From: Roseobacter weihaiensis
GTDB lineage: Bacteria; Pseudomonadota; Alphaproteobacteria; Rhodobacterales; Rhodobacteraceae
Assembly (NCBI RefSeq): GCF_020622345.1
Contig: NZ_JACNMO010000009.1
Span: 62,001 to 126,000, forward strand
Direction of reading: 5' to 3'
Length of the DNA stretch: 64,000 nucleotides
The notes under the pieces were generated by a model. It searched no databases. It was given only the letters and a program-made list of their open reading frames with translations, and was not told the origin of the DNA. A program made the position numbers and the translations under genes. Below, in pieces: positions 18,960 to 27,605 of this stretch (the first letter of the stretch is position 1; each line of letters starts with the position of its first letter).

Positions 18960-20016
18960 AAAGGCGCTTCTCTGGCTGCGGCGCAAGGTCTGGCGGCGCC
19001 CGGCGCGCGATTTTGGCCCGCGTCGCGGGCCCGTGACCCATGTGGTGATCCTCGATGGTACGATGTCCTCGCTCGATCCGGGATGTGAGACAAACGCCGG
19101 TCAGATGTATCGGCTGTGCCGCGAGATGGGCACACAGTTGTCGATTTATTACGAGCCAGGTTTGCAGTGGAACGATTGGCGGTCCGCCCGAGACGTGATG
19201 CTGGGGCGGGGCATCAACCGGCAAATCCGACGGGCTTATGGGTATCTCGCCTCGCGGTATCGGCCGGGGGACCGGATTTTTCTGATCGGCTATTCGCGAG
19301 GGGCCTATGCCGTGCGCAGCCTTGCCGGGGTCATCGACCGAATGGGGCTCTTGCGCGCACAGCGCGCGACCGAGCGGAATATCCGCGATGTCTACCGGCA
19401 CTATGAATGCAACCCCGAAAGCGAAGCGGCGCAGGCCTTCAGCCACGCGAAATGCCTGCACGACGTTGAGATCGAGATGATCGGCGTCTGGGACACGGTC
19501 AAGGCGCTGGGGCTGAACATGCCGGTGCTCTGGCGTCTGAGCGAAAAGAGCCATGCGTTCCACAACCACGAGCTCAGCCATAACGTCAAGGCAGGCTTTC
19601 ACGCGCTCGCTCTGGACGAGACCCGTGTCGCCTACAAGCCGATCATGTGGTCGTCACCCGAAGGCTATACAGGTCGGGTGGAGCAGGTGTGGTTTCCCGG
19701 CACCCATGGTGACATCGGTGGCCAACTTGGCGGATATGACGCGGCGCGACCGCTCGCAAACATTCCGCTTGTCTGGATGTTGGAACGGGCGTGGCTTGCC
19801 GGTCTTCCGCTGCCCGAAGACTGGTCGGGCCGTTTTCCCCGCGATGTGACCGCCCCCATGCTGGGGACATTCAGGGGCAAGGGAAAGTGGTTTATCACAA
19901 GGCGCGCGCGTGTCGCGCCGCAGGACCCGTCAGAGCGATTGCATGAAAGTGTCACGCTGCGCCAAAATGCCCAGCCCGCGCCGCGCGGATGGTTCGGTTT
20001 TGGCAAAACCGTGTAA
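18940..20016 (+). CDS. DUF2235 domain alpha/beta hydrolase-like protein
   Basis: A 358-residue protein of the DUF2235 family. It has a basic N-terminus, then VVILDGTMSSLDP near 35 (the family D-G-T start) and the nucleophile-elbow motif GYSRG at 117-121 with Ser119. A conserved IGVWDTVKALG segment near 182 and FPGTHGDIGGQ near 253 supply likely Asp and His residues. Some family members are phospholipase effectors of type VI secretion, but no T6SS gene, PAAR or VgrG is present here. The gene starts 20 bp inside the end of the molybdoenzyme gene, suggesting translational coupling. A second member is at 47912-49042. Confidence 0.82.
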   Translation: MLSRRSKKALLWLRRKVWRRPARDFGPRRGPVTHVVILDGTMSSLDPGCETNAGQMYRLCREMGTQLSIYYEPGLQWNDWRSARDVMLGRGINRQIRRAYGYLASRYRPGDRIFLIGYSRGAYAVRSLAGVIDRMGLLRAQRATERNIRDVYRHYECNPESEAAQAFSHAKCLHDVEIEMIGVWDTVKALGLNMPVLWRLSEKSHAFHNHELSHNVKAGFHALALDETRVAYKPIMWSSPEGYTGRVEQVWFPGTHGDIGGQLGGYDAARPLANIPLVWMLERAWLAGLPLPEDWSGRFPRDVTAPMLGTFRGKGKWFITRRARVAPQDPSERLHESVTLRQNAQPAPRGWFGFGKTV

Positions 20017-20073
20017 GCATTACAGGGCCATATGCCCATGGTTCGGCTCTTTGGGGCTTTCAGCGTGACCGGA

Positions 20074-20826
20074 TCAAATGCTGCTTTGACGCCCGTTCTC
20101 AGGTCCCGGTAGAAAGAAACGCCGGCGCGCCACATCGTAGGACAGCCCGGTGGTCCGCGTGATGCTCAGAAACCGTTTCTGCAGGCCAGCTGCGTTTTTA
20201 CGGGCTGACAGGGACCGGGTTGAAAATATCCGGTGGTCCGCAAATCCGTCGATCAGCATGACCCGGTGCCGGCCCTGATCTGTTGCCAGCACGAGGTTGC
20301 CTTTGTGAACGTCCGGCGCCACGATGTGATGCGCATAGAGCAGATCGACGCATTCGTTGAGCGGGTCAATCACGTCGGCAAGCAGTCCCGCATCGTCGAT
20401 CTGAGCCAGGGTCGGTGCCAGGTTCCCCTCCCCATCGCAGGCGGCCTCCCAGAGCGAGCCCTGACCAACGGTTGTTTCAACGAACCCGTAAAACGCGGGG
20501 ATCGGCAGTTTTATGTTCGTCTTGCTCTCGATCCGCGAAAGTTTCCGCCGGTAACGTGCCTCCTTGCGGTAGATGCGCACGTCGATGTAAGGGGCAACCG
20601 CGCGCACCAGCCGCTTCATGAAGGGCCGGTTCCGGCTGTACTCTGCATAGCGCGGGACCTTTAGAATCAAGGGCTTGTTGGCATGTCCTTTCGGGGCCAT
20701 ATGCGCGGGGACCCTGTAGACATCACGCCGCATCCCCTCAGCGACCTTTTTCAAGTGCGCCACGTCAAAGACACCGTTGGTCTCAGGTCCGCCCGGAACC
20801 TCGTTATGATGATTTATTGTGGTCAC
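20074..20826 (-). CDS. YrbL family (PhoP network protein) kinase-like protein
   Basis: A 250-residue cytoplasmic protein resembling YrbL, a PhoP- and BasR-regulated enterobacterial protein with a degenerate kinase-like fold. Supporting features are the N-terminal basic beta-strand region (LILKVPRYAEYSRNR), KEARYRRKL near 94, IPAFYGFVETTVGQGSL near 113-129 and a catalytic-loop-like HHIVAPDVHKGNLVL near 167-181 with Asp and Asn placed as in kinases. The start is GTG at 20826. It converges on the DUF2235 gene. There is no evidence for PhoP control here, and substrate and role are unknown. Confidence 0.68.
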   Translation of the reverse strand: MTTINHHNEVPGGPETNGVFDVAHLKKVAEGMRRDVYRVPAHMAPKGHANKPLILKVPRYAEYSRNRPFMKRLVRAVAPYIDVRIYRKEARYRRKLSRIESKTNIKLPIPAFYGFVETTVGQGSLWEAACDGEGNLAPTLAQIDDAGLLADVIDPLNECVDLLYAHHIVAPDVHKGNLVLATDQGRHRVMLIDGFADHRIFSTRSLSARKNAAGLQKRFLSITRTTGLSYDVARRRFFLPGPENGRQSSI

Positions 20827-20890
20827 TCTGGATGATCTGCGTCGCAGGATCGTAACACTTGTTGGCAGGTGCTGCGAGCAGCTTTTTCCG

Positions 20891-21382
20891 CTATCCGGTC
20901 GGCCGGAGATTCATGATGATACAGGTGGTCGAGCCCGTCGCATAGACCTTGCCATCCTGCACGCCGCGAATGTCGGCATGGGCTACCGCTGTGGAGCGTC
21001 CGCTGTGATCAACCACGGCCTCACAATGGACAGACATGCCCATGGGGATCGCGCGGGTGATGTTCACCTTGTACTCGAGCGTCGTATAGACCGACCCTTG
21101 CGGCACCCTGGTCATCACCGCACAGCCCAAGGCGGAATCAAGCAGGCTGCCGTACCAACCGCCATGCACGGCCCCGCTGGGGTTGAGCGCGTTGAAGGTC
21201 GGTTCGCCCCAGAACAGCACGCGCCCCTCATCGACCTCCAGCAGGTTGAGGTTCAGGGTTTCGGCAATCGGTGCCCCCGCGATTTCCCCTGCAAGAAGGC
21301 CCTTCATGAAGGCCAGTCCTGACATCGACAGAATTTTCGCAGGGGGTGTCAGATCGGCCTGAGATTGCGCGGCATAGGGCAT
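20891..21382 (-). CDS. PaaI-type hotdog thioesterase
   Basis: A 163-residue hotdog-fold protein of the PaaI/4HBT group, which hydrolyses acyl-CoA thioesters. The signature is NPSGAVHGGWYGSLLDSALG near 67-86, with the HGG turn and the Asp of the active-site helix. The following strands (VYTTLEYKVNITRAIP, then VHCEAVVDHSGRS) match the family. It sits between yrbL-like and metF genes on the same strand with sizeable gaps, so an operon is not evident. Substrate unknown; phenylacetyl-CoA pathway genes are not nearby. Confidence 0.85.
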   Translation of the reverse strand: MPYAAQSQADLTPPAKILSMSGLAFMKGLLAGEIAGAPIAETLNLNLLEVDEGRVLFWGEPTFNALNPSGAVHGGWYGSLLDSALGCAVMTRVPQGSVYTTLEYKVNITRAIPMGMSVHCEAVVDHSGRSTAVAHADIRGVQDGKVYATGSTTCIIMNLRPTG

Positions 21383-21443
21383 GAGCGTCTCCGAAACAGC
21401 TTTGATTTCAGAAAGCTAACCGTTCAATCGGGGGCTGCAAGGG

Positions 21444-22313
21444 TTACGCGACGTCTTGCACACCGGTGATGGCTTGCGTCACACCAAGGGCATGGCAAAT
21501 CTCGCGTGTAAGGTCGGGGCGGTTCAGGGTGTAGAAATGCAGGCTGTCGACCCCTTCGTCCACCAGATCCGAGCAAAGCTCGGTGCAGAGCGCCCGGGCC
21601 AGCAGATCATGACGATCATCGCGCAGGGCCGCATCAAAGGCCTGGTCGAGCCAGAGCGGCACGGAAGTGCCACAGCGCAGGGCAAACTTGCGGGCGTTTT
21701 TCCAGTTTGTGATGGGGAGGATACCGGGTGTGATCGGGGCGTCGATCCCGGCCTTGACGCAATCGTCCCGGAACCTCAGAAAGGTCTCCGCCTCAAAGAA
21801 GAACTGCGTAATCGCCTCGGAGGCGCCGGCGTCAATCTTGGCTTTGAGCCAGTCGATATTGGCCTGCTGGCTCGCGGCCTCGGGGTGTTTTTCAGGATAG
21901 GCCCCGACGCGGAGGGTGAATTGCCCGGTGCGCGCCAACGCGTCAACCAAGGCGATGGCGTCGGCGAAGCCTTCGGGGTGCGGCGTAAATCCATCGCTGC
22001 CCTCAGGCGCATCGCCGCGCAGAGCCACCAGATCGGTGACCCCGGCCTTGGCAAAGCGTTGGGCGATGGCCATCGTTTCGGTCTTTGAGGCCCCGACGCA
22101 GGTCAGATGGGCCGCCACGGGCAGGCCGGAGGTTTTGTGCAGGGTATAGGCCGCATCATGGGTCAGGTCGCGCGTGCTGCCGCCCGCCCCATAGGTCACC
22201 GAGAAAAACCGTGGCTCAAGAGGGGCCAGCGCCTGTGCGGTATCCCAAAGCTTGAAGGAGGCGTCGATGGAGCGCGGCGGGAAAACTTCGAATGAGACGG
22301 CGGGCGTGGTCAT
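21444..22313 (-). CDS. metF: 5,10-methylenetetrahydrofolate reductase
   Basis: FAD enzyme reducing 5,10-methylene-THF to 5-methyl-THF, the methyl donor for methionine synthesis. The 289-residue barrel protein starts with SFEVFPPRS near 7-15, has TYGAGGSTRD near 41-50, the flavin/folate region LVALRGDAPEG near 104-114, and ITQFFFEAE with ITPGILPI later. AAGGAGG lies before the ATG at 22313, a very strong ribosome binding site. It is divergently transcribed from the MetR-like regulator across 87 bp, and the classical metF/metR link suggests methionine or homocysteine control. Confidence 0.95.
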   Translation of the reverse strand: MTTPAVSFEVFPPRSIDASFKLWDTAQALAPLEPRFFSVTYGAGGSTRDLTHDAAYTLHKTSGLPVAAHLTCVGASKTETMAIAQRFAKAGVTDLVALRGDAPEGSDGFTPHPEGFADAIALVDALARTGQFTLRVGAYPEKHPEAASQQANIDWLKAKIDAGASEAITQFFFEAETFLRFRDDCVKAGIDAPITPGILPITNWKNARKFALRCGTSVPLWLDQAFDAALRDDRHDLLARALCTELCSDLVDEGVDSLHFYTLNRPDLTREICHALGVTQAITGVQDVA

Positions 22314-22359
22314 GATAACCTCCTTGAGGGTTCGACACCTTGTGTCACAAATCGAAAAG

Positions 22360-22372
22360 TGAGACAAATTCA
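22360..22372. promoter_or_regulatory. Candidate MetR operator between metF and metR
   Basis: TGAGACAAATTCA matches the enteric MetR half-palindrome pattern TGAA-N5-TTCA with one mismatch. It lies in the 87-bp divergent promoter region of metF and the LysR-type regulator, where an autoregulatory site would be expected. The match is short and could be chance. Confidence 0.4.
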
Positions 22373-22400
22373 TAACATTCATCTTTAATATGAGCTCCCC

Positions 22401-23306
22401 ATGCATATCGAGTTTCGCCACCTGCGCACGATCCAGGCCATCCACGAGGCTGGCGGGCTTGCACGGGCGGCCGATCAGCTTCACATCACGCAATCCGCCT
22501 TGAGCCATCAGATCAAAGGGTTGGAGGATCAGGCCGGGGTCGAGCTCTTTGTGCGCCGGTCCAAGCCATTGAAGCTGTCCCCGGCAGGTATGCGGCTGTT
22601 AAAGCTGGCCCAGCAGGTGTTGCCGCAGATACAGGCTTTGCAAAATGAATTCAGTGGCTTGCGCGAGGGCAGTACCGGTCGGATGCATATCGCCATCGAA
22701 TGTCATGCCTGTTTCGAATGGCTGTTTCCGGTATTGGAGCAGTTTCGCAAGGCCTGGGGCGAAGTGGACGTCGACATCCGCCCCGGGTTGGCCTTTGACG
22801 CGCTGCCAGCTCTCTTGAAAGAGGACGTCGATCTGGTGGTGTCCTCTGATCCCGAGGAGCTGTCGGGGGTCGAATTTGTTGAGCTTTTTGACTACGCCCC
22901 TGTTTTTGTCGCGGCAAAGTCGCATCCCCTGGCGCAGAAACCTTTCGTCGAGGCGGCGGATTTCCGCGGTGAAACCCTGATTACCTACCCGGTGGAACGC
23001 ACCCGGCTGGATGTGTTCAGCCAGTTGCTGATTCCCGCCAAGGTGGAGCCCGCCGCGATCCGGCAGGTGGAATTGACCGCAGTGATCCTGCTGCTCGTGG
23101 CCTCCAACAGGGGGGTTGCGGTGCTGCCCGATTGGGTGGTGCGGGAGGTCAAGTACTCCTCCGATTACGTGACCCGGCCGCTCACCGCGCAAGGCATTAC
23201 CCGGCGTCTCTATGCGGCGGTGCGCAAGGATGATCTTGGCAAACCGTTTATGGAGGATCTGCTGCGGCTGGCGGGCGAAGAGGCGCGCAAGCTGCAAGCC
23301 CAGTAG
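22401..23306 (+). CDS. metR: LysR family regulator, MetR-like
   Basis: A 301-residue LysR-type transcription factor. The N-terminal winged helix-turn-helix covers about residues 1-60 (FRHLRTIQAIHEAGG, then AADQLHITQSALSHQIKGLE), followed by the periplasmic-binding-like effector domain. MHIAIECHACFEWLFP near 94-109 is a region I associate with MetR proteins, which bind homocysteine as coactivator. It is divergent from metF, the usual MetR target. The ATG at 22401 gives the standard MetR start MHIEFRHLRTI. It probably activates metF and represses itself; that is inferred from layout. Confidence 0.85.
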   Translation: MHIEFRHLRTIQAIHEAGGLARAADQLHITQSALSHQIKGLEDQAGVELFVRRSKPLKLSPAGMRLLKLAQQVLPQIQALQNEFSGLREGSTGRMHIAIECHACFEWLFPVLEQFRKAWGEVDVDIRPGLAFDALPALLKEDVDLVVSSDPEELSGVEFVELFDYAPVFVAAKSHPLAQKPFVEAADFRGETLITYPVERTRLDVFSQLLIPAKVEPAAIRQVELTAVILLLVASNRGVAVLPDWVVREVKYSSDYVTRPLTAQGITRRLYAAVRKDDLGKPFMEDLLRLAGEEARKLQAQ

Positions 23307-23359
23307 CAGATGCGATCAGACCTGCCCGTCCTCTGGCCAAAGGTCGCGGAAAAACGGCG

Positions 23360-23590
23360 TCAGCGCGCGAGTCGTGCGGCCCGCCCGCCGCGGCGTTTCG
23401 TCAACTGGCCCTGACGGCTCGGCAGCACCTCGATGACCGCACGGCGCGCTTCCGGCGTCATCTTGGACCACATGGTGATTTCATCGATCGAGCGCAGGCA
23501 GCCGGTACACAACCGCGATTCGGCATGGATCACACAGACCTTGATGCAGGGGCTTTCGATCTCGGCGCGTTTCCAGATGTCATCGCTCAT
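23360..23590 (-). CDS. DUF1289 small Cys-rich protein
   Basis: A 76-residue protein with the DUF1289 pattern: SPCIKVC, then LCTGCLRSIDE, so four Cys in two CxxxC/CxxC pairs likely to bind a metal (zinc or Fe-S). The tail is highly basic (TKRRGGRAARLAR). It starts immediately after the ruvX stop and follows ccmI and ruvX on the same strand, so it is probably the last gene of that operon. Function unknown. Confidence 0.85.
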   Translation of the reverse strand: MSDDIWKRAEIESPCIKVCVIHAESRLCTGCLRSIDEITMWSKMTPEARRAVIEVLPSRQGQLTKRRGGRAARLAR

Positions 23591-24079
23591 TCATCTATCC
23601 TGTTCTGCCCGTATCACGCGGAGCCGATCCAGCGCACCTTGCAAGATATACCCAGCGGCCACGTGATCAATGACCTCGGCGCGACGTTTCCGTGACGTAT
23701 CCGCCTCAAGCAGGGCGCGCTCCGCGGCCACTGTGCTGAGCCGCTCATCCCAGAAAGTGATGGGCAAGTCCAGACCGTCGATCTTTTCAAGGTTGCGGGC
23801 AAAGGCGCGGGTGGACTGGCAGCGCGGCCCTTCGGAACCATCCATGTTCCGCGGCAACCCAAGGACCAGGCCGCCAATCTGCCGGGTGGCGACAATCTCG
23901 GCCAGACGCGCCGCATCCAAGGTGAATTTGCGCCGTTTTATGGTCTCAAGCGGGGTTGCGACTGACAGAAACGTATCGCTGACAGCCACGCCAATCGTCT
24001 GGGTTCCAAGATCGAGGCCCGCAAGGCCTTGCGCCTTTGGGAGGGCTGTAAGAAAGGACGGTGGATCCTCAAAGATCAT
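23591..24079 (-). CDS. ruvX: Putative pre-16S rRNA nuclease / Holliday junction resolvase YqgF
   Basis: A 162-residue RNase H-fold protein of the YqgF/RuvX family. It was first proposed as a Holliday junction resolvase and later linked to 5' processing of 16S rRNA. Catalytic acidic residues are visible: Asp in GLDLGTQTIGVAVSD near 22, Glu in FWDERLSTVAAE near 111 and Asp in IDHVAAGYIL near 137. LVLGLPRNMDGS is the usual substrate-loop region. Its start overlaps the ccmI stop by 4 bp (ATGA), indicating co-translation, and DUF1289 follows directly. Confidence 0.93.
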   Translation of the reverse strand: MIFEDPPSFLTALPKAQGLAGLDLGTQTIGVAVSDTFLSVATPLETIKRRKFTLDAARLAEIVATRQIGGLVLGLPRNMDGSEGPRCQSTRAFARNLEKIDGLDLPITFWDERLSTVAAERALLEADTSRKRRAEVIDHVAAGYILQGALDRLRVIRAEQDR

Positions 24080-25317
24080 TCGACGACCTGTGCCCGCTGG
24101 CCCGCGCGCAACAGCAGATCCAGCGCCCGTGTGTCATCGGCAAAAACGATCACCGCATTGTCGTAGACCGCGCGTGCCTGACCCGTCTGGCCCAGGACAC
24201 CAAGCGCCGTGATAAGCTGCGCCCAATCCTGCACGGGGCCTCCTTCGGTCGCAAGCCTGCTGGAAAGGCCCTCCACCATGCTGCTGATCATTTCCATGCG
24301 CTCTGCGGGGCTGAGATCGCTGGCAGCTTCGATGTCGGCGGAGGACGGGCCGCGCTGGCTCCCGATCCCGCCGCCAATTTCCGGCAACTGATAATTCACG
24401 CCGGCGCGCAACGACATGTCCTCGATCTGAGCGAGGATCGGCTGAATCCAGGGGGCGTCTTCGGGGCCCTCGCGCAAAAGCTGGTCCCAGAGCCGGAAGG
24501 CACTGTCGGGACGGCCGGTTTGCGCCAGCATCAACCCCATGTAATAGCGTGCGGTGCCATTGGTCTGATCCCGCGACAGCACGTCCAGCAGGACGGCCTC
24601 CGCTTCGGGGGAGACGTAGCCGCCCGCGGCCAGTACCAGCATGTCGGCAAAGTTCGTGTAGTCGTCCGCCGTGGCCTCTTCACCAAGGATGCGGATCACC
24701 TCGCGCTGGGCTTGGGCTGCGGCGCGGAAGTTGCCCAGGTTTGCCTCGTTCTGCGCAAGAAGGATGTGTCCTTGCAGATCGTCAGGCCGGGTCTCGACGG
24801 TTTCGCGCAGACGTTCGACCAGGGCGACATAGTCCGGGCTGATGTTGGGCGGGGCGACATAGGCGGGCAGGCTGTCTTCGGCCTCTTGCTGGCTGGGGCG
24901 CGTTTCGCGCGCCTGCTGGGCCATTTCGATCCGGTCCTGCAGGGCCAGATCTCCGTAGCCCGGCGCGCCGAGGTTGAGATATGTCCAAAGGCTGCCCCCG
25001 ACGATGACAAGCGTCAGCACCACCGCCATCGCCATGGGCGCGCCTTTTTTGGCATCCGCCTCCACCACGTCCTCGCGCAGGGCTGCGTCGGCCGCCAGAA
25101 TACGGCGGGAGATTTCGGCGCGCACACGGTCAGCATCGGCTTCATCAACGACGCCCCGGACCAGATCTTTGTCCACTTCGCGCAGCTGGTCGCGGTAGAC
25201 CCGCAGATCATAGGCTGCCGCAGGCTCCGCCCCGGCGCGGCGCGGTGCCCGCAACGCAAGCGTCAACAGCACAGCCACCGCGACCGCTAAGCCAGCAGAA
25301 ATGATCCAAAAAGTCAT
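24076..25317 (-). CDS. ccmI: Cytochrome c biogenesis protein CcmI
   Basis: CcmI is the apocytochrome c chaperone of the Ccm (system I) pathway at the periplasmic side of the inner membrane. The 413-residue protein has a first membrane helix at about 1-20, a cytoplasmic Leu/Arg-rich loop (YDLRVYRDQLREVDKDLVRGV), a second helix near 92-112, and a periplasmic TPR-rich C-terminus typical of alphaproteobacterial CcmI. A G-rich AAGGGGGTG stands before the ATG at 25317; the in-frame start 10 codons upstream lacks such support. It heads the ccmI-ruvX-DUF1289 run. No other ccm genes are in the window. Confidence 0.92.
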   Translation of the reverse strand: MTFWIISAGLAVAVAVLLTLALRAPRRAGAEPAAAYDLRVYRDQLREVDKDLVRGVVDEADADRVRAEISRRILAADAALREDVVEADAKKGAPMAMAVVLTLVIVGGSLWTYLNLGAPGYGDLALQDRIEMAQQARETRPSQQEAEDSLPAYVAPPNISPDYVALVERLRETVETRPDDLQGHILLAQNEANLGNFRAAAQAQREVIRILGEEATADDYTNFADMLVLAAGGYVSPEAEAVLLDVLSRDQTNGTARYYMGLMLAQTGRPDSAFRLWDQLLREGPEDAPWIQPILAQIEDMSLRAGVNYQLPEIGGGIGSQRGPSSADIEAASDLSPAERMEMISSMVEGLSSRLATEGGPVQDWAQLITALGVLGQTGQARAVYDNAVIVFADDTRALDLLLRAGQRAQVVE

Positions 25318-25546
25318 TACACCCCCCTTGTCCTCTGACTTCTTCATTTAGCGATCAATGCGGTCGTAAAAAAGGGCCAAACGACCAAGCATGCCAGCAA
25401 GTTGTGCGCAATGATGTCGCGTGTCGCAAATCCACATGAAAGTGACGCGCTCGGTCTTCCCTTTTTTCAGGACTGGCGCAGAAGGGTAGAGGCAGATGCG
25501 CCGGTGCGATTCCAGCGCGTCTTGAGTGTACGCTGGGGTCAGAGCC

Positions 25547-26791
25547 ATGAAACGATACTCCGTCTTTGCAGTCGCGCGGGAAGCGGCCCGGTACCATTCG
25601 GGCTGGGAGCGGGCGTGGCGCAACCCCGAGCCGAAAGCGAAATATGACGTGGTCATAATCGGGGCAGGGGGGCACGGGCTTGCGACGGCCTACCACCTTG
25701 GCAAGCGCTTCGGGGTGAAACGGGTCGCCATTGTGGAAAAGGGCTGGCTGGGGGGCGGCAACACGGGTCGCAATACCACGATTATCCGATCTAACTACCT
25801 CCAGGACCCTTCCGCTGCCCTTTATGAGAAGTCCCGGGCCCTCTACGAGACCATGAGCCAGGACCTGAACTACAATGTGATGTTCAGCCCTCGCGGCGTT
25901 ATCATGCTGGCGCAGACCCATCACGAGGTGCGGGGCTATCAGCGCACGGCGCATGCCAATGCGCTGCAGGGGGTGAGCACCGAATTCATCACGCCTACCC
26001 GAGTGAAGGAGCTGGTGCCGATCATCAACATCAAGGGTCCGCGGTATCCGGTGCTGGGCGGGTTGTGGCAGGCGCGGGGGGGCACGGCCCGGCACGACGC
26101 GGTGGCCTGGGGCTATGCGCGGGCCTGCTCGGACATGGGCATGGACGTCATCCAGCAATGTGAGGTGACCGCCATCCGCCGCAAGGATGGCAAGGTTGTG
26201 GGCGTCGACACTACCAGAGGTGCCATCGATTGCGAAAAGCTCGGGATCGTGGTCGCGGGCAACTCTGGTCATGTGGCGGGACTTGCGGGTTTCCGGCTGC
26301 CGATTGAAAGTGTTGCCCTGCAGGCGCTTGTGTCAGAGCCGATCAAACCCTGCATGGATGTGGTTGTGATGGCCAACACGGTGCATGGCTACATGAGCCA
26401 GTCCGACAAGGGTGAGATGGTGATCGGCGGCGGCACCGACGGATACAACAATTACACGCAGCGCGGGTCGTTTCACCACATCGAGGAAACCGTGCGCGCA
26501 TTGATCGAGACCTTTCCCATGGTCAGTCGGCTCAAGATGCTGCGGCAGTGGGGCGGGATCGTCGATGTCACGGGCGACCGCTCGCCCATCCTCAGTAAAA
26601 CGCCGGTCGAGAATGTCTTTATAAACTGCGGCTGGGGCACCGGCGGGTTCAAGGCCACGCCGGGGTCGGGCTGGGCCATGGCCGAGCTGATCCACAAAGG
26701 CCACGGGCCCTTGACGGATGATTTTGGCCTCAATCGCTTTCGCGAGGGACGGTTCATTGACGAAAGCGTCGCCGCCGGGGTGGCGCACTGA
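25547..26791 (+). CDS. soxB: Sarcosine oxidase beta subunit (copy 1)
   Basis: Beta subunit of heterotetrameric sarcosine oxidase, which oxidises N-methylglycine to glycine and peroxide and gives methylene-THF. This 414-residue flavoprotein has the FAD-binding Rossmann motif IIGAGGHGLATAY at 37-49. His183 in TARHDAVAWGY probably corresponds to the His that covalently binds FMN in characterised beta subunits. GWGTGGFKATPGSG near the C-terminus is the second flavin-contact loop. The ATG at 25547 gives MKRYSVFAVAREA; the Shine-Dalgarno sequence is weak. Unlike usual soxBDAG operons, soxD does not follow: a 1.5-kb block of small genes intervenes. A second copy lies at 52000-53250. Confidence 0.95.
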   Translation: MKRYSVFAVAREAARYHSGWERAWRNPEPKAKYDVVIIGAGGHGLATAYHLGKRFGVKRVAIVEKGWLGGGNTGRNTTIIRSNYLQDPSAALYEKSRALYETMSQDLNYNVMFSPRGVIMLAQTHHEVRGYQRTAHANALQGVSTEFITPTRVKELVPIINIKGPRYPVLGGLWQARGGTARHDAVAWGYARACSDMGMDVIQQCEVTAIRRKDGKVVGVDTTRGAIDCEKLGIVVAGNSGHVAGLAGFRLPIESVALQALVSEPIKPCMDVVVMANTVHGYMSQSDKGEMVIGGGTDGYNNYTQRGSFHHIEETVRALIETFPMVSRLKMLRQWGGIVDVTGDRSPILSKTPVENVFINCGWGTGGFKATPGSGWAMAELIHKGHGPLTDDFGLNRFREGRFIDESVAAGVAH

Positions 26792-27258
26792 TGGCCGGTC
26801 TACGATACGATCAGGTGTTTTTCGGCGCCAAAAGAGCTGTAATGTCCACCTGGCGGGGCGGTGGATATGCCGTCCTCGCGGCTTTTTTGACCAGCCCTGT
26901 GCACGCATTTGGTCAGGACGGATTCGTCTGCAACGCGGGCGCGACGGGCACACCCTTGATCTTACTGGTCGAGACCTTGCCGACGGTCATTTTACAGCCC
27001 TCTGACGAGGTTGCTTTCGATGTGCGCGAATTTGGCTATGCCGTATTTGTCGAAAGACGTCAGAATCGTGTGGTTTTCACCATCCGGCACCCCCGCAGAG
27101 ACGAGGGCGTGACAACCATTCGCATCTTTACTTCTGCCACGCAGAGTGCCGAACCGCTGGCGCTTGAGGGCCCGCCGCCGCAGGTGCCCGGATTTGCCGA
27201 GCCATGGGAGAAGTCGTTCCGATGTCTCAGCGCTGAGAAGGTTTGGTATGGGCTTTAG
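26791..27258 (+). CDS. Hypothetical exported protein inside sox cluster 1
   Basis: A 155-residue protein of unknown family. The start ATG overlaps the soxB stop (TGATG), which suggests translational coupling. An alternative ATG at 26842, preceded by AGAG, would place a signal peptide (STWRGGGYAVLAAFLTSPVHA) right at the N-terminus. Two Cys in the mature part (FVCNAG near residue 47 and FRCLS near 144) could form a disulfide. The rest looks like beta strands. Export is likely; function is unknown. Its 3' end overlaps the end of a convergent small gene by 32 bp. Confidence 0.65.
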   Translation: MAGLRYDQVFFGAKRAVMSTWRGGGYAVLAAFLTSPVHAFGQDGFVCNAGATGTPLILLVETLPTVILQPSDEVAFDVREFGYAVFVERRQNRVVFTIRHPRRDEGVTTIRIFTSATQSAEPLALEGPPPQVPGFAEPWEKSFRCLSAEKVWYGL

Positions 27259-27463
27259 CCGTCTCATCAGTGCCGTCGGGCCCATCCTCTTTCTGAAGCG
27301 CGCCAGCCGCGCTGCCAAAGGCGATCAGATTGCTGATGTCGACTTCGCGTCCGCCACGCGCGGCTTTGCGGGCGGCGATCCCGCGCCGCTCCAGCACCAG
27401 CATCACGATCGCGATCAGGGCGATTGCGCCAAAGACCAGTACGGCTATCATTTCCTTGCTCAA
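27227..27463 (-). CDS. Small single-span membrane protein, antisense within sox cluster 1
   Basis: A 78-residue protein with an N-terminal transmembrane helix (IAVLVFGAIALIAIVMLVL), a basic segment and a soluble Asp/Lys-rich tail. AAGGAG-like sequence is not evident, but GGACAG precedes the ATG at 27463. It is transcribed against the sox genes, and its last 32 bp overlap the preceding gene. Family unknown. It is kept because its composition and start look gene-like; it is less certain than its neighbours. Confidence 0.55.
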   Translation of the reverse strand: MSKEMIAVLVFGAIALIAIVMLVLERRGIAARKAARGGREVDISNLIAFGSAAGALQKEDGPDGTDETAKAHTKPSQR

Positions 27464-27605
27464 AGAACTGTCCTCCGTTCAGGAATAGCGGCATGTTAGC
27501 GGCTATTTTCCGTTTTGGCGACGTTTCGGCCGATAAATTTCTGCGGAACTTTTTCGGGGGGTGGCCTGTTGTTTTTCCAATTGGAACACCGAAAGGAGAA
27601 CGACC

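Noticed and set aside
18940-20016. Type VI secretion effector system
   Set aside because: No VgrG, PAAR, Hcp, Tss or immunity-type gene is nearby in either DUF2235 locus.
25318-25546. Possible small gene between ccmI and soxB
   Set aside because: Frames there have no supported start or conserved-looking sequence; likely a promoter region for the divergent genes.
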